Origin: Pseudomonadota bacterium | Lineage (GTDB): Bacteria; Desulfobacterota; BSN033; WVXP01; G020346125 | Length of the DNA: 16,881 bases | Assembly (NCBI GenBank): GCA_030608745.1 | Contig: JAUWDQ010000022.1 | Location: 1 to 16,881 of the forward strand | Reading direction: 5' to 3' | Shown here: positions 7,659 to 15,134 of the stretch, piece after piece | Position numbering within the stretch: position 1 is the stretch's first letter | Layout of the letters: each line of letters opens with the position of its first letter | Position numbers and translations under genes: made by a program | Notes under the pieces: model-generated | What the model was told of the DNA's origin: nothing | Database searches by the model: none | Seen by the model: the letters and a program-made list of their open reading frames with translations, nothing else

Positions 7659-8894
7659 ATGCCACTGTATTCTTATACGGCCAAGAGGGGAGATGGAAGA
7701 AACCTAAGAGGTGACCTGGAGGCAATCAGCGAGCTGGAGGTAATAGAGACATTACACCGACGGAACCTCACCGTCCTCGACATTGCGGAGAAGAAAAGTG
7801 CCCGGGAAAAGGCCCTCGCGGGCCGCTTCTCAATGAGTGCTCCCCTCTTCGGAGGCGGGGTTAAACACGATGAGATTTTCCTCTTTGCGAGTCAAATATC
7901 GGCCATGGTTGAATCCGGGCTGCCCTTGCTTCGATGTCTGACGAGCTTCGGCAATGAGGTTGAGAACCCGCGGTTCAAGAGCGTGATGGATTCCGTGAGC
8001 ATTGATGTCGAGGAGGGGAGTACCTTTTTCGATGCCTTGTCCAAGCATCCTAAGGTATTCAGCAAACTCTTCGTCAACATGGTCAAGGCCGGCGAAGTCA
8101 GCGGACGGTTGGATCAAACCCTTGCTCAACTGGCCAGTTATCTGGAGAGGACCGCAAACCTTCGGAGGAAGGTGAAGGCAGCCGTCACATACCCCCTTTT
8201 TCTCATCGGATTTACCATCTTCGCCATCATCCTCCTGGTAGCCAAGGTGGTCCCTGTATTCCAAAAGATTTATACAGGGGCGAGGGTACGCCTTCCGGTC
8301 CCCACTCGGATATTGATAGCCAGCAGTGTCGCTATTCGGGACTACTATTGGCTTATCCTGTTGATCGCCGCAGGAATCGGGATTCTCATTTATGCCGGGC
8401 TCCAAACCGAAAGGGGTCGGCTTTTCTGGGATAAGCATAAGCTCCGGATTCCCATCTTAGGACCATTGATGCGGAAATATTCCCTGACCAAATTTACCAG
8501 GACACTGGGGGTTTTACTCAATAGTGGAGTTCCCATCTTGGGTGCCCTTGATCTGGTTGCGGAGACCGCTGGCAATAGGATGTTGGAAAGGGCCATTCTT
8601 GGAAGCTCAGCGTCCATTGAGCAGGGCAGTGGGTTTGCCGAAGCCCTCGGTGAAAGGAGAGACGTATTTCCGGAGATGGTGGTTCAGATGTCCGCCACCG
8701 GTGAGGAATCGGGGACGTTGGACAACATGGTGAGCAAAGTGGCAAATTTCTACGAGCAACAGATAGAGGCGAGCATCACCACCGTGACATCTCTCATCGA
8801 GCCTATCCTCGTCATCTTCATCGGAACGGTGGTGGGAGGAATTTTACTCTCCATCTTCCTCCCCATATTCAAGATGGGGAGGGCAATTCACTGA
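7659..8894 (+). CDS. pilC: PilC/GspF inner-membrane platform protein
   Basis: A polytopic platform protein on which the PilB-type ATPase acts to add pilins at the base of the pilus. It has two T2SSF repeats, at about residues 72-195 (starting DEIFLFASQISAMVESGLPLL) and about 275-397. Hydrophobic helices lie near 172-192, 228-246 and at the C-terminus (about 375-398). Its 411 residues are normal for PilC/MshG. ATG 7659 follows AAGGGA (7648-7653) by five bases, and only nine bases separate it from pilB. It closes the assembly operon. Its last 26 bases overlap, tail to tail, the end of the minus-strand histidine kinase gene. Confidence 0.95.
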   Translation: MPLYSYTAKRGDGRNLRGDLEAISELEVIETLHRRNLTVLDIAEKKSAREKALAGRFSMSAPLFGGGVKHDEIFLFASQISAMVESGLPLLRCLTSFGNEVENPRFKSVMDSVSIDVEEGSTFFDALSKHPKVFSKLFVNMVKAGEVSGRLDQTLAQLASYLERTANLRRKVKAAVTYPLFLIGFTIFAIILLVAKVVPVFQKIYTGARVRLPVPTRILIASSVAIRDYYWLILLIAAGIGILIYAGLQTERGRLFWDKHKLRIPILGPLMRKYSLTKFTRTLGVLLNSGVPILGALDLVAETAGNRMLERAILGSSASIEQGSGFAEALGERRDVFPEMVVQMSATGEESGTLDNMVSKVANFYEQQIEASITTVTSLIEPILVIFIGTVVGGILLSIFLPIFKMGRAIH

Positions 8895-10386
8895 TGTGGG
8901 GACTTCCCGTCCCCGTAATGGGAAGTTCGATTCTGAAGATCACCCCTTTCCGTTTCCCTTCCAACTCGTTCATTACCCTAATATGGCCTCCATGAGTGGT
9001 GGCGATCTGTTGGGCAATGCTCAAACCGAGTCCGATGCCTCCGGGCTTGGTGGTGAAGAAAGGATTGAATACCCGTTCGCTGTCCTCGAAGGAGATGGGA
9101 TCTCCCGTGTTGAAGACGTCGATTATGACGCGCTGCTGCGTCGACGGACCGAACCGATGGGGATCGGTAGTATCTTGCCCCCTATCCAGGGACGGCTGCA
9201 CGATATCCGTGGTAACCTGAACGGTTCCTCCTTCAGGGGTGGCCTCCAGTGCGTTGTTGATGATATTGAGGATCGCCTGGGTCATCTTATCGCCCTCCAC
9301 GGCGATCTCGGGCAGGTCCCCCCGGTAATGCTCCGTGACGGTGATCTTTTTTTCGGGAAACGCGGTTTTCGCCAGGGAGACCGTCTCCCGAACGATTTCC
9401 TCTATGTCCCGTTGTTCAAACGCGAAGGTTGAGGGTTGGGCAAAGGTCAGAAGCTCTTCCACGACTTTATTCAACCTGTCGATCTCCTTGATGATTACCT
9501 CGACGTACTCCGCCCTTCCACCCCTCTCGATGATATCCTCTTGCAGGAGTTGGGCCAACCCCCTCAGAGACCCCAGAGGGCTCCGAATCTCATGGGCCAG
9601 CCCGGCCACAAGGCTACCCAACGAAGCGAGCCGATTGATTCTCTCGATTTCCCGTTGAATCTCTTGGATCTCCCCCAGGTCACGGGAACTGGCCACCACC
9701 TCCACCAACTTTCCCTCTACACCGCCCAATAAGGCCGTCCTGATCCTCATGGCCAACTTCTTTCCCTTATCGGTCATGACCGTCACATCTTCCACTGAGC
9801 TGGGCGTTTCCTTCTCAATCCCAAGAAGTATCATATTCGTGAGCGCTTTGTTGGATTCCTGGATGGGGAAGAGATCCATGAAGTGTCTTCCCACTACGTC
9901 CCGGGCGTCATGATCAAATATGATCTCAGCAGCAGGGTTAAAGGTCGCAATAATGCCATCGGAGTTGATGGTTACCACCGCACCGGCAGAAGTCTCCAGG
10001 AGGTATCGGTTTAATGAAGAGACCATTTGATTGTAGGCCTGAACCAGTTGATTGATCTCCTCGTGGGGGAAGAGTTCCAATCTTTGGCTGAGATCTCCTT
10101 GGGCGACGGATTGGACCCCTCTGGTCAGTCTTTTAATAGGTTCCTTGATGGCATAGGTGAGCACCACACCCGAGAGGCAAGCCACCAATCCTCCGATCAA
10201 AACGTAAATTCGCATTTGTTGCGTTGCTTCCTCGACCTGAGCGCTGGTGACCGGCTTGCGGCCTCGGAGGAGATTTCGTCGATTGATTTCAATGGCGAGG
10301 AATCCAGTGGCAAGTACCAAGAGTGTGGTAAAGACCTGAATTGCGATAAATATACGAATTCCCACCAACCTCGACCGTATCTTCAT
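8869..10386 (-). CDS. Sensor histidine kinase HK1 (HAMP-PAS-HisKA-HATPase)
   Basis: A membrane histidine kinase of 505 residues. Helix 1 (about 10-33) and helix 2 (about 60-80) enclose only about 26 periplasmic residues. HAMP (about 80-133), PAS (about 125-240), HisKA with phospho-acceptor H265 (GLAHEIRSPLG) and an HATPase follow, the last with N-box NIINNALEA (374-382), NTGDPI and GGIGLGLS (449-456). The PAS position and NTGDPI variant resemble NtrB/PilS-type kinases. I start it at 10386: this ATG comes 7 bp after the HD-GYP stop and gives an N-terminus aligning with HK2, whereas a further upstream start at 10482 would read through the end of that gene. The tiny periplasmic loop leaves no room for a usual ligand-binding domain. 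Its partner is probably the adjacent HD-GYP regulator or the NtrC-type activator. Confidence 0.9.
   Translation of the reverse strand: MKIRSRLVGIRIFIAIQVFTTLLVLATGFLAIEINRRNLLRGRKPVTSAQVEEATQQMRIYVLIGGLVACLSGVVLTYAIKEPIKRLTRGVQSVAQGDLSQRLELFPHEEINQLVQAYNQMVSSLNRYLLETSAGAVVTINSDGIIATFNPAAEIIFDHDARDVVGRHFMDLFPIQESNKALTNMILLGIEKETPSSVEDVTVMTDKGKKLAMRIRTALLGGVEGKLVEVVASSRDLGEIQEIQREIERINRLASLGSLVAGLAHEIRSPLGSLRGLAQLLQEDIIERGGRAEYVEVIIKEIDRLNKVVEELLTFAQPSTFAFEQRDIEEIVRETVSLAKTAFPEKKITVTEHYRGDLPEIAVEGDKMTQAILNIINNALEATPEGGTVQVTTDIVQPSLDRGQDTTDPHRFGPSTQQRVIIDVFNTGDPISFEDSERVFNPFFTTKPGGIGLGLSIAQQIATTHGGHIRVMNELEGKRKGVIFRIELPITGTGSPHISELPSPS
8902..8926 (+). terminator. Hairpin just after the pilC stop
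   Basis: ACTTCCC (8902-8908) and GGGAAGT (8920-8926) form a 7-bp stem with an 11-nt loop, eight bases after the pilC stop codon. No T run follows, and it lies inside the coding end of the opposing kinase gene. It could impede transcripts from the left operon, but it is not a standard intrinsic terminator. Confidence 0.25.
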
Positions 10387-10393
10387 AGGCGGA

Positions 10394-11908
10394 TTAATCC
10401 TCTTGTTCCAAAAGGTATCGGACGAAGATATCGACCAGCTCGGGATCGAATTGCTTCCCCTTCTGCTCCTTGAGGACGGCAATGACGTGATCCTTGGGAA
10501 GGGGTCCCCGGTAAGGTCGCTCGGTGGTCATGGCGTCATAGGTATCCGCTATGGCAATGATTCGAGCCCCCAACTCGATCTCTTTCCCCCTCAATCCATC
10601 CGGGTATCCAGTACCATCGAACCTCTCATGATGGTGGCGAATGATGGGCTGGGCGGGCTCCAAAAAAGGGATCACTCGGATAATATTTTCGCCCTTTGCC
10701 GGGTGTTCCTTTATCTGTGTATATTCCTCATCGGTGAGATCTCGATCCTTGTGAATGATGGCATCGGGGATTCCGATCTTCCCGATATCGTGCAACACAC
10801 ATGCGTATTCAATGGTAGAGGTGATTTCACTTGGCAGTCCCAGGTGGCTGGCCATTTCAACGGCATAGGTTTTCACCCTTTCGGAGTGCCCTCTTGTATA
10901 CCGGTCCTTCTCCTCAACGGCCCTGGCAAGGGCTTTCATGGTCCGAAAATAACTCCTCTCTATCTCAATGCTCTTCAGTTGATTGTTGATGGCAACGGAA
11001 GCCGTATCAGCGATGAAATCCAAATTTTCCAAGTCTTCCTCAACATAGGGTTGATCCCCAAAGCGATTCGTTACGTTAATGATCCCCAATGAGAGGTTGG
11101 TAGCCTTGAGGGGAGCTTGCATGAGCGGAAAGCTCATAAAGGACCTATATTGGGAATACCGATCCGATTCCGCCTTCATGGAGCTGATGTCATCGACTCT
11201 GATGGCCTTCCCCGTTTCCAAAATCTTTCCCGCAATTGCCTCACCCCTCCTGATTTTCGTCTTTCTCACTATCTCTTCTTCCAATCCAATGGCACCCTTA
11301 ATGCTGAGGTATTCCCCTTTTTCGTCGAGCAGCATGATGGATACCCTCTTACTAAACATGAAATCGGACACGAAATTCACCACGGAATTGACCACGTCCT
11401 CGAGGCTATCCATTGAATTGAGCTGGTTGGCGAATTTGTAAATGGAGAAGATGGTCTTCGTCTGTTCCCGCACCTTCAGCTCTAGACTTCGCTGATACTC
11501 CTTGATTTGATCATTTAGCCTTTTCTTCTCAAGGGCCCTCTTAACGGTATTGATCAGGATTTCCCGTTCAATGGGCTTGGTGATATAATCATAGGCCCCC
11601 GCCTTAATGGATTCCTGGGCCGTATCCAGGGAGGGTGCACCTGTGACCATGATAACCGGGATATCCCTGCGCTGGTCTTGTAGCCTCTTGAGGAGTTCGA
11701 GACCGTCCATCTCCTCCATGCGGATGTCCGAAATGACCGTATCGAAGGAGTTCTCCTGAAAGAGCTGGAGGGCATCCTTGGCGTTATCGGCCGAGGTTAC
11801 CTCATATCCCTCCTTTTCCAAACGCTTTTGGATGGATTTCCTGATCGTCAACTCATCATCGACCACGAGGATCCTCGACCTGTTCAACCCTTGATCCTCA
11901 TTCGTCAT
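10394..11908 (-). CDS. REC-GAF-HD-GYP response regulator (c-di-GMP phosphodiesterase)
   Basis: A cytosolic response regulator of 504 residues expected to hydrolyse c-di-GMP when phosphorylated. The receiver domain (10-125) has D17/D18, phospho-acceptor D61, T89 and K111. A coiled linker (about 125-155) joins a GAF domain (about 160-310). The HD-GYP domain (about 320-500) keeps the catalytic set: H341, HD at 373-374 with K377, H402, the HHH run at 425-427, GYP at 434-436 and D455. I prefer ATG 11908 over 11941 because AAGGAG lies nine bases upstream and the receiver begins soon after. The start overlaps the HK2 stop by 11 bp and the end lies 7 bp from HK1, so the three are co-transcribed. It would link c-di-GMP to the neighbouring pilus machine. 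Confidence 0.93.
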   Translation of the reverse strand: MTNEDQGLNRSRILVVDDELTIRKSIQKRLEKEGYEVTSADNAKDALQLFQENSFDTVISDIRMEEMDGLELLKRLQDQRRDIPVIMVTGAPSLDTAQESIKAGAYDYITKPIEREILINTVKRALEKKRLNDQIKEYQRSLELKVREQTKTIFSIYKFANQLNSMDSLEDVVNSVVNFVSDFMFSKRVSIMLLDEKGEYLSIKGAIGLEEEIVRKTKIRRGEAIAGKILETGKAIRVDDISSMKAESDRYSQYRSFMSFPLMQAPLKATNLSLGIINVTNRFGDQPYVEEDLENLDFIADTASVAINNQLKSIEIERSYFRTMKALARAVEEKDRYTRGHSERVKTYAVEMASHLGLPSEITSTIEYACVLHDIGKIGIPDAIIHKDRDLTDEEYTQIKEHPAKGENIIRVIPFLEPAQPIIRHHHERFDGTGYPDGLRGKEIELGARIIAIADTYDAMTTERPYRGPLPKDHVIAVLKEQKGKQFDPELVDIFVRYLLEQED

Positions 11909-13388
11909 CTTCGATATCTCCTTCATATATGGGAAGATCAATGGTCACTTTGGTGTATTCCCCTTCTTTGCTATCGAAACGAATAGTGCCCTTGTGTTCC
12001 TGGATGATATTAAAGCTGATGCTCAAGCCCAAACCGGTCCCCTGACCCTGTTCCTTTGAGGTGAAAAAGGGGTTGAAGATCTTGTCCATATCTTCCTCAG
12101 GTATGCCGATGCCCTTGTCATGAAATTCGACACGTACATATTTCCTACCGTTCTCCTCTACCTGATCGGTTCGGATAAGGAGGGTTTTATCTTCATGGAG
12201 ACTGGGATATTTCTGATTCAAGGCGTGCCGCGCATTGCTGAGCAGATTGATGAAGACCTGTTCGATTTGATTGAAGCTTCCCCTGACGAAGGGCAATGTC
12301 TCCCGGATCTCCTTGATAATTTTGATACGATCGAGGTGGATCTGATGTTCGGTAAGATTGAGAGAGGAGGCGATGACCGAGGAAATGTCGAGGGTCGTGT
12401 AAGTCTTTGAATCCCTCTGCCTGGAGAAGTTGAGCAGATCCTGGACAATTGTCTTAATCCGTTGGCTATTCTCGACGATTTCCCGGATTTCCTCCTGTTG
12501 TTCCTCGTTATTCTCGGGGATCTCCTCTTGGAGAAACTCGGCGTTGCTGAGGATACCCGAAAGGGGATTGTTGATCTCGTGGGCCACGCCCGCGGCCAGT
12601 TCTCCCAGGGAGGCCATTTTATCTGCCTGGATCAGCTGCATCTCCATCTGTTTCTTCTCGGTCATATCCCTGACCACGCTCAGATATCCGATGATTTCCC
12701 CAGTTTCCTCGGTCAACGTGGTCATCACGCACCATCCGTCGATGGAATGCCCCTTGCTATTGGAATAGACAATCTCACCTTGCCAACGTCCTTTTTCCAT
12801 GGCGGATTCCTGCATGTGCTGGATGAGATCCGGCTTCATCTTGGGCGAGTGGACCGTACTCAGGCCCTTTCCCACGATATAGTCCTTGCCGTATCCGAAC
12901 ATCCGCTCAGAACTTTCGCTCCAGAGGGTAATCCGGCCCTCTCGGTCCGTGGTCATGATGGCATCATCGGCGGCATAGAAGACCTTTCGAAGGTGTTCCT
13001 CCGACTTCTTCAGGGAGGAAAGCATCTGGTTATATGCCTGCACCAACTGCGAGAACTCAAACTGACCGGGCACGTCGATGGTCTTGGTGAAATCGCCCAC
13101 CGCGGCCGATTGAACGCTTTCGATCAGCTTTTTGATAGGCTTGGTTATGGCCAGGGTGAGGGCGATACCCGACAGACACGCAATAACGCCTCCGATCAAC
13201 ACCTTGACTCGGATGGTCTGGAGCGACTGTTTTACCTGCCAAATTGTGGGGGGCTTTTTCCGGCGCAACAGGGCCATCCGGTTGGTCTCGATGGCCCAAA
13301 ATCCGGTGCCGAGGACGATGAGGGTGGTGAAAACCTGGGTGAGGATAAATAATCTTAAACCTAAGCCGCCAAATCTCTTTTTTTCCAT
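11898..13388 (-). CDS. Sensor histidine kinase HK2 (HAMP-PAS-HisKA-HATPase)
   Basis: A 496-residue membrane histidine kinase. Two helices (about 12-34 and 62-82) flank a periplasmic loop of under 30 residues. A HAMP region (about 82-135) and PAS/PAC domain (about 135-245) follow. HisKA has H270 (GVAHEINNPLSG), and the HATPase has N-box residues 380-390 (NLLSNARHAL), G1 DKGIGI (424-429) and G2 GQGTGLGLS (448-456). The VAHEINNPLSG motif and C-terminal half are typical PAS kinases of deltaproteobacteria. The N-terminal 125 residues match HK1 closely (shared QVFTTL, ACLSG, LVQAYNQM), but the catalytic halves are less alike. It is first in the minus-strand operon, directly behind a strong promoter, and divergent from the NtrC-type gene, which makes it a good candidate partner for that activator. 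The ribosome binding site is weak and A-rich. Confidence 0.9.
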   Translation of the reverse strand: MEKKRFGGLGLRLFILTQVFTTLIVLGTGFWAIETNRMALLRRKKPPTIWQVKQSLQTIRVKVLIGGVIACLSGIALTLAITKPIKKLIESVQSAAVGDFTKTIDVPGQFEFSQLVQAYNQMLSSLKKSEEHLRKVFYAADDAIMTTDREGRITLWSESSERMFGYGKDYIVGKGLSTVHSPKMKPDLIQHMQESAMEKGRWQGEIVYSNSKGHSIDGWCVMTTLTEETGEIIGYLSVVRDMTEKKQMEMQLIQADKMASLGELAAGVAHEINNPLSGILSNAEFLQEEIPENNEEQQEEIREIVENSQRIKTIVQDLLNFSRQRDSKTYTTLDISSVIASSLNLTEHQIHLDRIKIIKEIRETLPFVRGSFNQIEQVFINLLSNARHALNQKYPSLHEDKTLLIRTDQVEENGRKYVRVEFHDKGIGIPEEDMDKIFNPFFTSKEQGQGTGLGLSISFNIIQEHKGTIRFDSKEGEYTKVTIDLPIYEGDIEDDE

Positions 13389-13413
13389 GATTTTTCTTTT
13401 CTATTTAAATTAA

Positions 13414-13442
13414 ATTGTAGGCCCAAAATGTCACCGTGTCAA
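13414..13442 (-). promoter_or_regulatory. Sigma70-type promoter for the HK2/HD-GYP/HK1 operon
   Basis: On the minus strand a perfect -35 TTGACA (13442-13437) is followed after exactly 17 bp by TACAAT (13419-13414, 5 of 6). The expected RNA start is about 18-20 bp before the HK2 start codon. Confidence 0.75.
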
Positions 13443-13465
13443 GAAACAAGGAGCTATTGATATTG

Positions 13466-13494
13466 TTGCAAATATTTTGCCAAAATGCTAGAAT
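13466..13494 (+). promoter_or_regulatory. Extended -10 sigma70-type promoter for the NtrC-family gene
   Basis: TTGCAA (13466-13471) and TAGAAT (13489-13494) are spaced by 17 bp, with an extended -10 TG at 13486-13487. RNA would begin near 13501, giving a leader of about 30 nt. That excludes the upstream GTG at 13436 as start of the gene. Two overlapping inverted repeats fill the spacer: GCAAA-TAT-TTTGC (13468-13480) and ATTTTG-C-CAAAAT (13474-13486). They could be an operator. Confidence 0.65.
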
Positions 13495-13531
13495 TATTTC
13501 AATTTTAACCTTTTGGTATGGGGACCAGCCC

Positions 13532-14926
13532 ATGGCTCAAGAGAGGATATTGGTCGTAGAGGACGATCCCAGTATGAGTTTCTTTCTCTCCGAGGCAATG
13601 CAAAAGGAGGGATATCGGGTGGATGCCATCGCCTCCGGGGAGGAGGCCCTGGAGAAGATCGGCCAAGATCGGTTCAATTTGGTAATTTTGGACCTGAAAC
13701 TCCCCTCAATGGATGGGATGGAGGTTCTGGCAAACATTAAGGTGACCAATCCGGAGATGGCGGTGATCATGGTTACCGCACATGGCTCAAAGGATATCGC
13801 CATCGAGGCAATACGGAAAGGTGCCTACGATTACTTCACCAAGCCTTTGGATATCAACGAGATGAGGGTAGTGGTTAAGCGGGCTCTGGAGAGGGAACAC
13901 CTTCAGAATGAACTCAGACAACTGAGGGAGACGGTCGAAAAGAGGAGGGGGTTTTTCAATATCGTGGGAAACAGCAAGGAAATGAGGGAGGTCTTCGATA
14001 TGGCGGAGACCGTCTTCGATAATGACATCACCGTCCTGATTACCGGGGAGAGCGGAGCGGGAAAGGAATTGATCGCGGAGGCCATCCATTACAATAGCCC
14101 ACGGAGGGCAAAACCCTTTGTCAAACTAAACTGCGTAGCCATTCCGGAGACCCTTCTGGAAACCGAGCTCTTCGGCTACGAGAAGGGGGCCTTCACCGGC
14201 GCAACCAGGCAGAAGCTGGGCAAATTTGAACTGGCCAACCAAGGGACCCTGTTGCTGGACGAAATCGGGGACATGAGCCTGGCAACCCAGGCCAAGCTAT
14301 TGAGGGTGCTGCAGGAAAGAGAGGTGGAAAGGGTAGGGGGGGTTAAGCCCATTAAGGTCGATGTCCGGATTATCGCCTCCACCAATCAAGATCTGGCTCA
14401 ATTGGTAAGGGAGAAGCGCTTCCGGGAAGACCTCTATTTCCGGCTCAACGTTCTTCCCATCCAAATTCCTCCCCTGAGGGAGCGCGTGGAAGATATTCCC
14501 CTTTTGGTGGATCATTTCGTGAGCTTATCCAAGACAAGGTTTCACAAGGATATCGATGGGTTTTCTGAAGATGCCATGGATCTCTTAATCACCTATTCCT
14601 GGCCTGGAAACGTGAGGGAGGTGGAAAATATCGTGCAGAGGGCCATTATTTTGGCCAAGGAACCGGTCATCCAGGAATGGGACCTGCCCCCGGAAATACG
14701 CAGGCAGACGAAAGAATCTTACTTCGACGTGGAGAAGCTTGAAACGGATATCCCATTAAACGAAAAGGTGGAGATGATCATAGCCGAGGTCGAAAAAAAG
14801 CTCATTATTCAGGCATTGGATAAGGTTGGTTGGAAAAGGGAAGAGGCGGCCTCTCTGCTCGGGACAAGCCTCAAGACCCTCTATAACAAGATGAAGAAAT
14901 ACGGGCTTTTTGATCAATCCTCCTGA
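13532..14926 (+). CDS. NtrC/PilR-family sigma54-dependent response regulator
   Basis: A 464-residue transcription activator that remodels sigma54 RNA polymerase. The receiver domain has D11/D12, phospho-acceptor D54, T82 and K104. The AAA+ domain (about 143-380) has Walker A GESGAGKE (172-179), the sigma54-contacting GAFTGA loop (219-224), Walker B LLLDEIGD (240-247) and the arginine-finger region REDLYFRLNVLPI. A Fis-type helix-turn-helix occupies about 424-456. All catalytic elements are intact. ATG 13532 follows GGGGA by seven bases. The GTG at 13436 would add 32 unrelated residues and lies upstream of the promoter. Its location between the sensor operon and a sigma54-type pilin promoter strongly suggests it plays the PilR role. 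I withhold the symbol because the family is large. Confidence 0.92.
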   Translation: MAQERILVVEDDPSMSFFLSEAMQKEGYRVDAIASGEEALEKIGQDRFNLVILDLKLPSMDGMEVLANIKVTNPEMAVIMVTAHGSKDIAIEAIRKGAYDYFTKPLDINEMRVVVKRALEREHLQNELRQLRETVEKRRGFFNIVGNSKEMREVFDMAETVFDNDITVLITGESGAGKELIAEAIHYNSPRRAKPFVKLNCVAIPETLLETELFGYEKGAFTGATRQKLGKFELANQGTLLLDEIGDMSLATQAKLLRVLQEREVERVGGVKPIKVDVRIIASTNQDLAQLVREKRFREDLYFRLNVLPIQIPPLRERVEDIPLLVDHFVSLSKTRFHKDIDGFSEDAMDLLITYSWPGNVREVENIVQRAIILAKEPVIQEWDLPPEIRRQTKESYFDVEKLETDIPLNEKVEMIIAEVEKKLIIQALDKVGWKREEAASLLGTSLKTLYNKMKKYGLFDQSS

Positions 14927-14951
14927 GCCGGACGACGGAGAATGGAAAGGG

Positions 14952-15003
14952 ATTACCGGTAATAAATTACCGATGTTCTCCCTGGAGGGCCATTTTCCGG
15001 GAA
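14952..15003 (+). promoter_or_regulatory. Candidate upstream activator sites (palindromes)
   Basis: ATTACCGGTAAT (14952-14963) is a perfect 12-bp palindrome. A third half-site ATTACC (14966-14971) forms a second inverted repeat, CGGTAAT-AA-ATTACCG (14957-14972). A looser copy, TTCCGGGAA, lies at 14995-15003, its centre about 41 bp away, near four helical turns. Relative to the predicted pilin RNA start these sites are centred near -166 to -125, the usual zone for NtrC-family enhancers. Binding by the adjacent activator is inferred. Confidence 0.5.
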
Positions 15004-15048
15004 TAAAAAGGGACGGCGTCTCTATTTGTGATGAAAATTCATTAATAA

Positions 15049-15061
15049 TATCAATAAATTA
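15049..15061 (+). promoter_or_regulatory. Consensus IHF binding site
   Basis: TATCAATAAATTA matches the IHF consensus WATCAANNNNTTR at every defined position. It is embedded in an A/T-rich stretch between the palindromic sites and the sigma54 promoter, at about -69. This is where IHF bends DNA to bring an enhancer-bound activator to sigma54 polymerase. Confidence 0.6.
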
Positions 15062-15097
15062 TGGATAATGTAAATTTTTACCGAATATCCTCGAAAT

Positions 15098-15113
15098 TGG
15101 CATGGCAGTTGCT
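15098..15113 (+). promoter_or_regulatory. Sigma54 (-24/-12) promoter of the pilin gene
   Basis: TGGCATGGCAGTTGCT fits the consensus TGGCACGNNNNTTGCW with a single mismatch (C to T at position 6) and correct spacing between the GG and GC elements. The predicted RNA start is near 15124, giving a leader of about 46 nt before the pilin start codon. Confidence 0.85.
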
Positions 15114-15134
15114 TCATAAGGATGTCAGAAGGCA

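Noticed and set aside
12462..13352. Plus-strand ORF of 296 residues opposite HK2
   Set aside because: It is antisense to a kinase with complete HisKA and HATPase motifs, and its His/Leu/Gly-rich sequence mirrors the complement of that gene. There is no independent ribosome binding site or domain.
13436..13531. N-terminal extension of the NtrC-type regulator from GTG 13436
   Set aside because: The receiver domain begins at 13532 with a good ribosome binding site. The GTG lies upstream of the predicted -35/-10 and RNA start, and the extra residues do not resemble the family.
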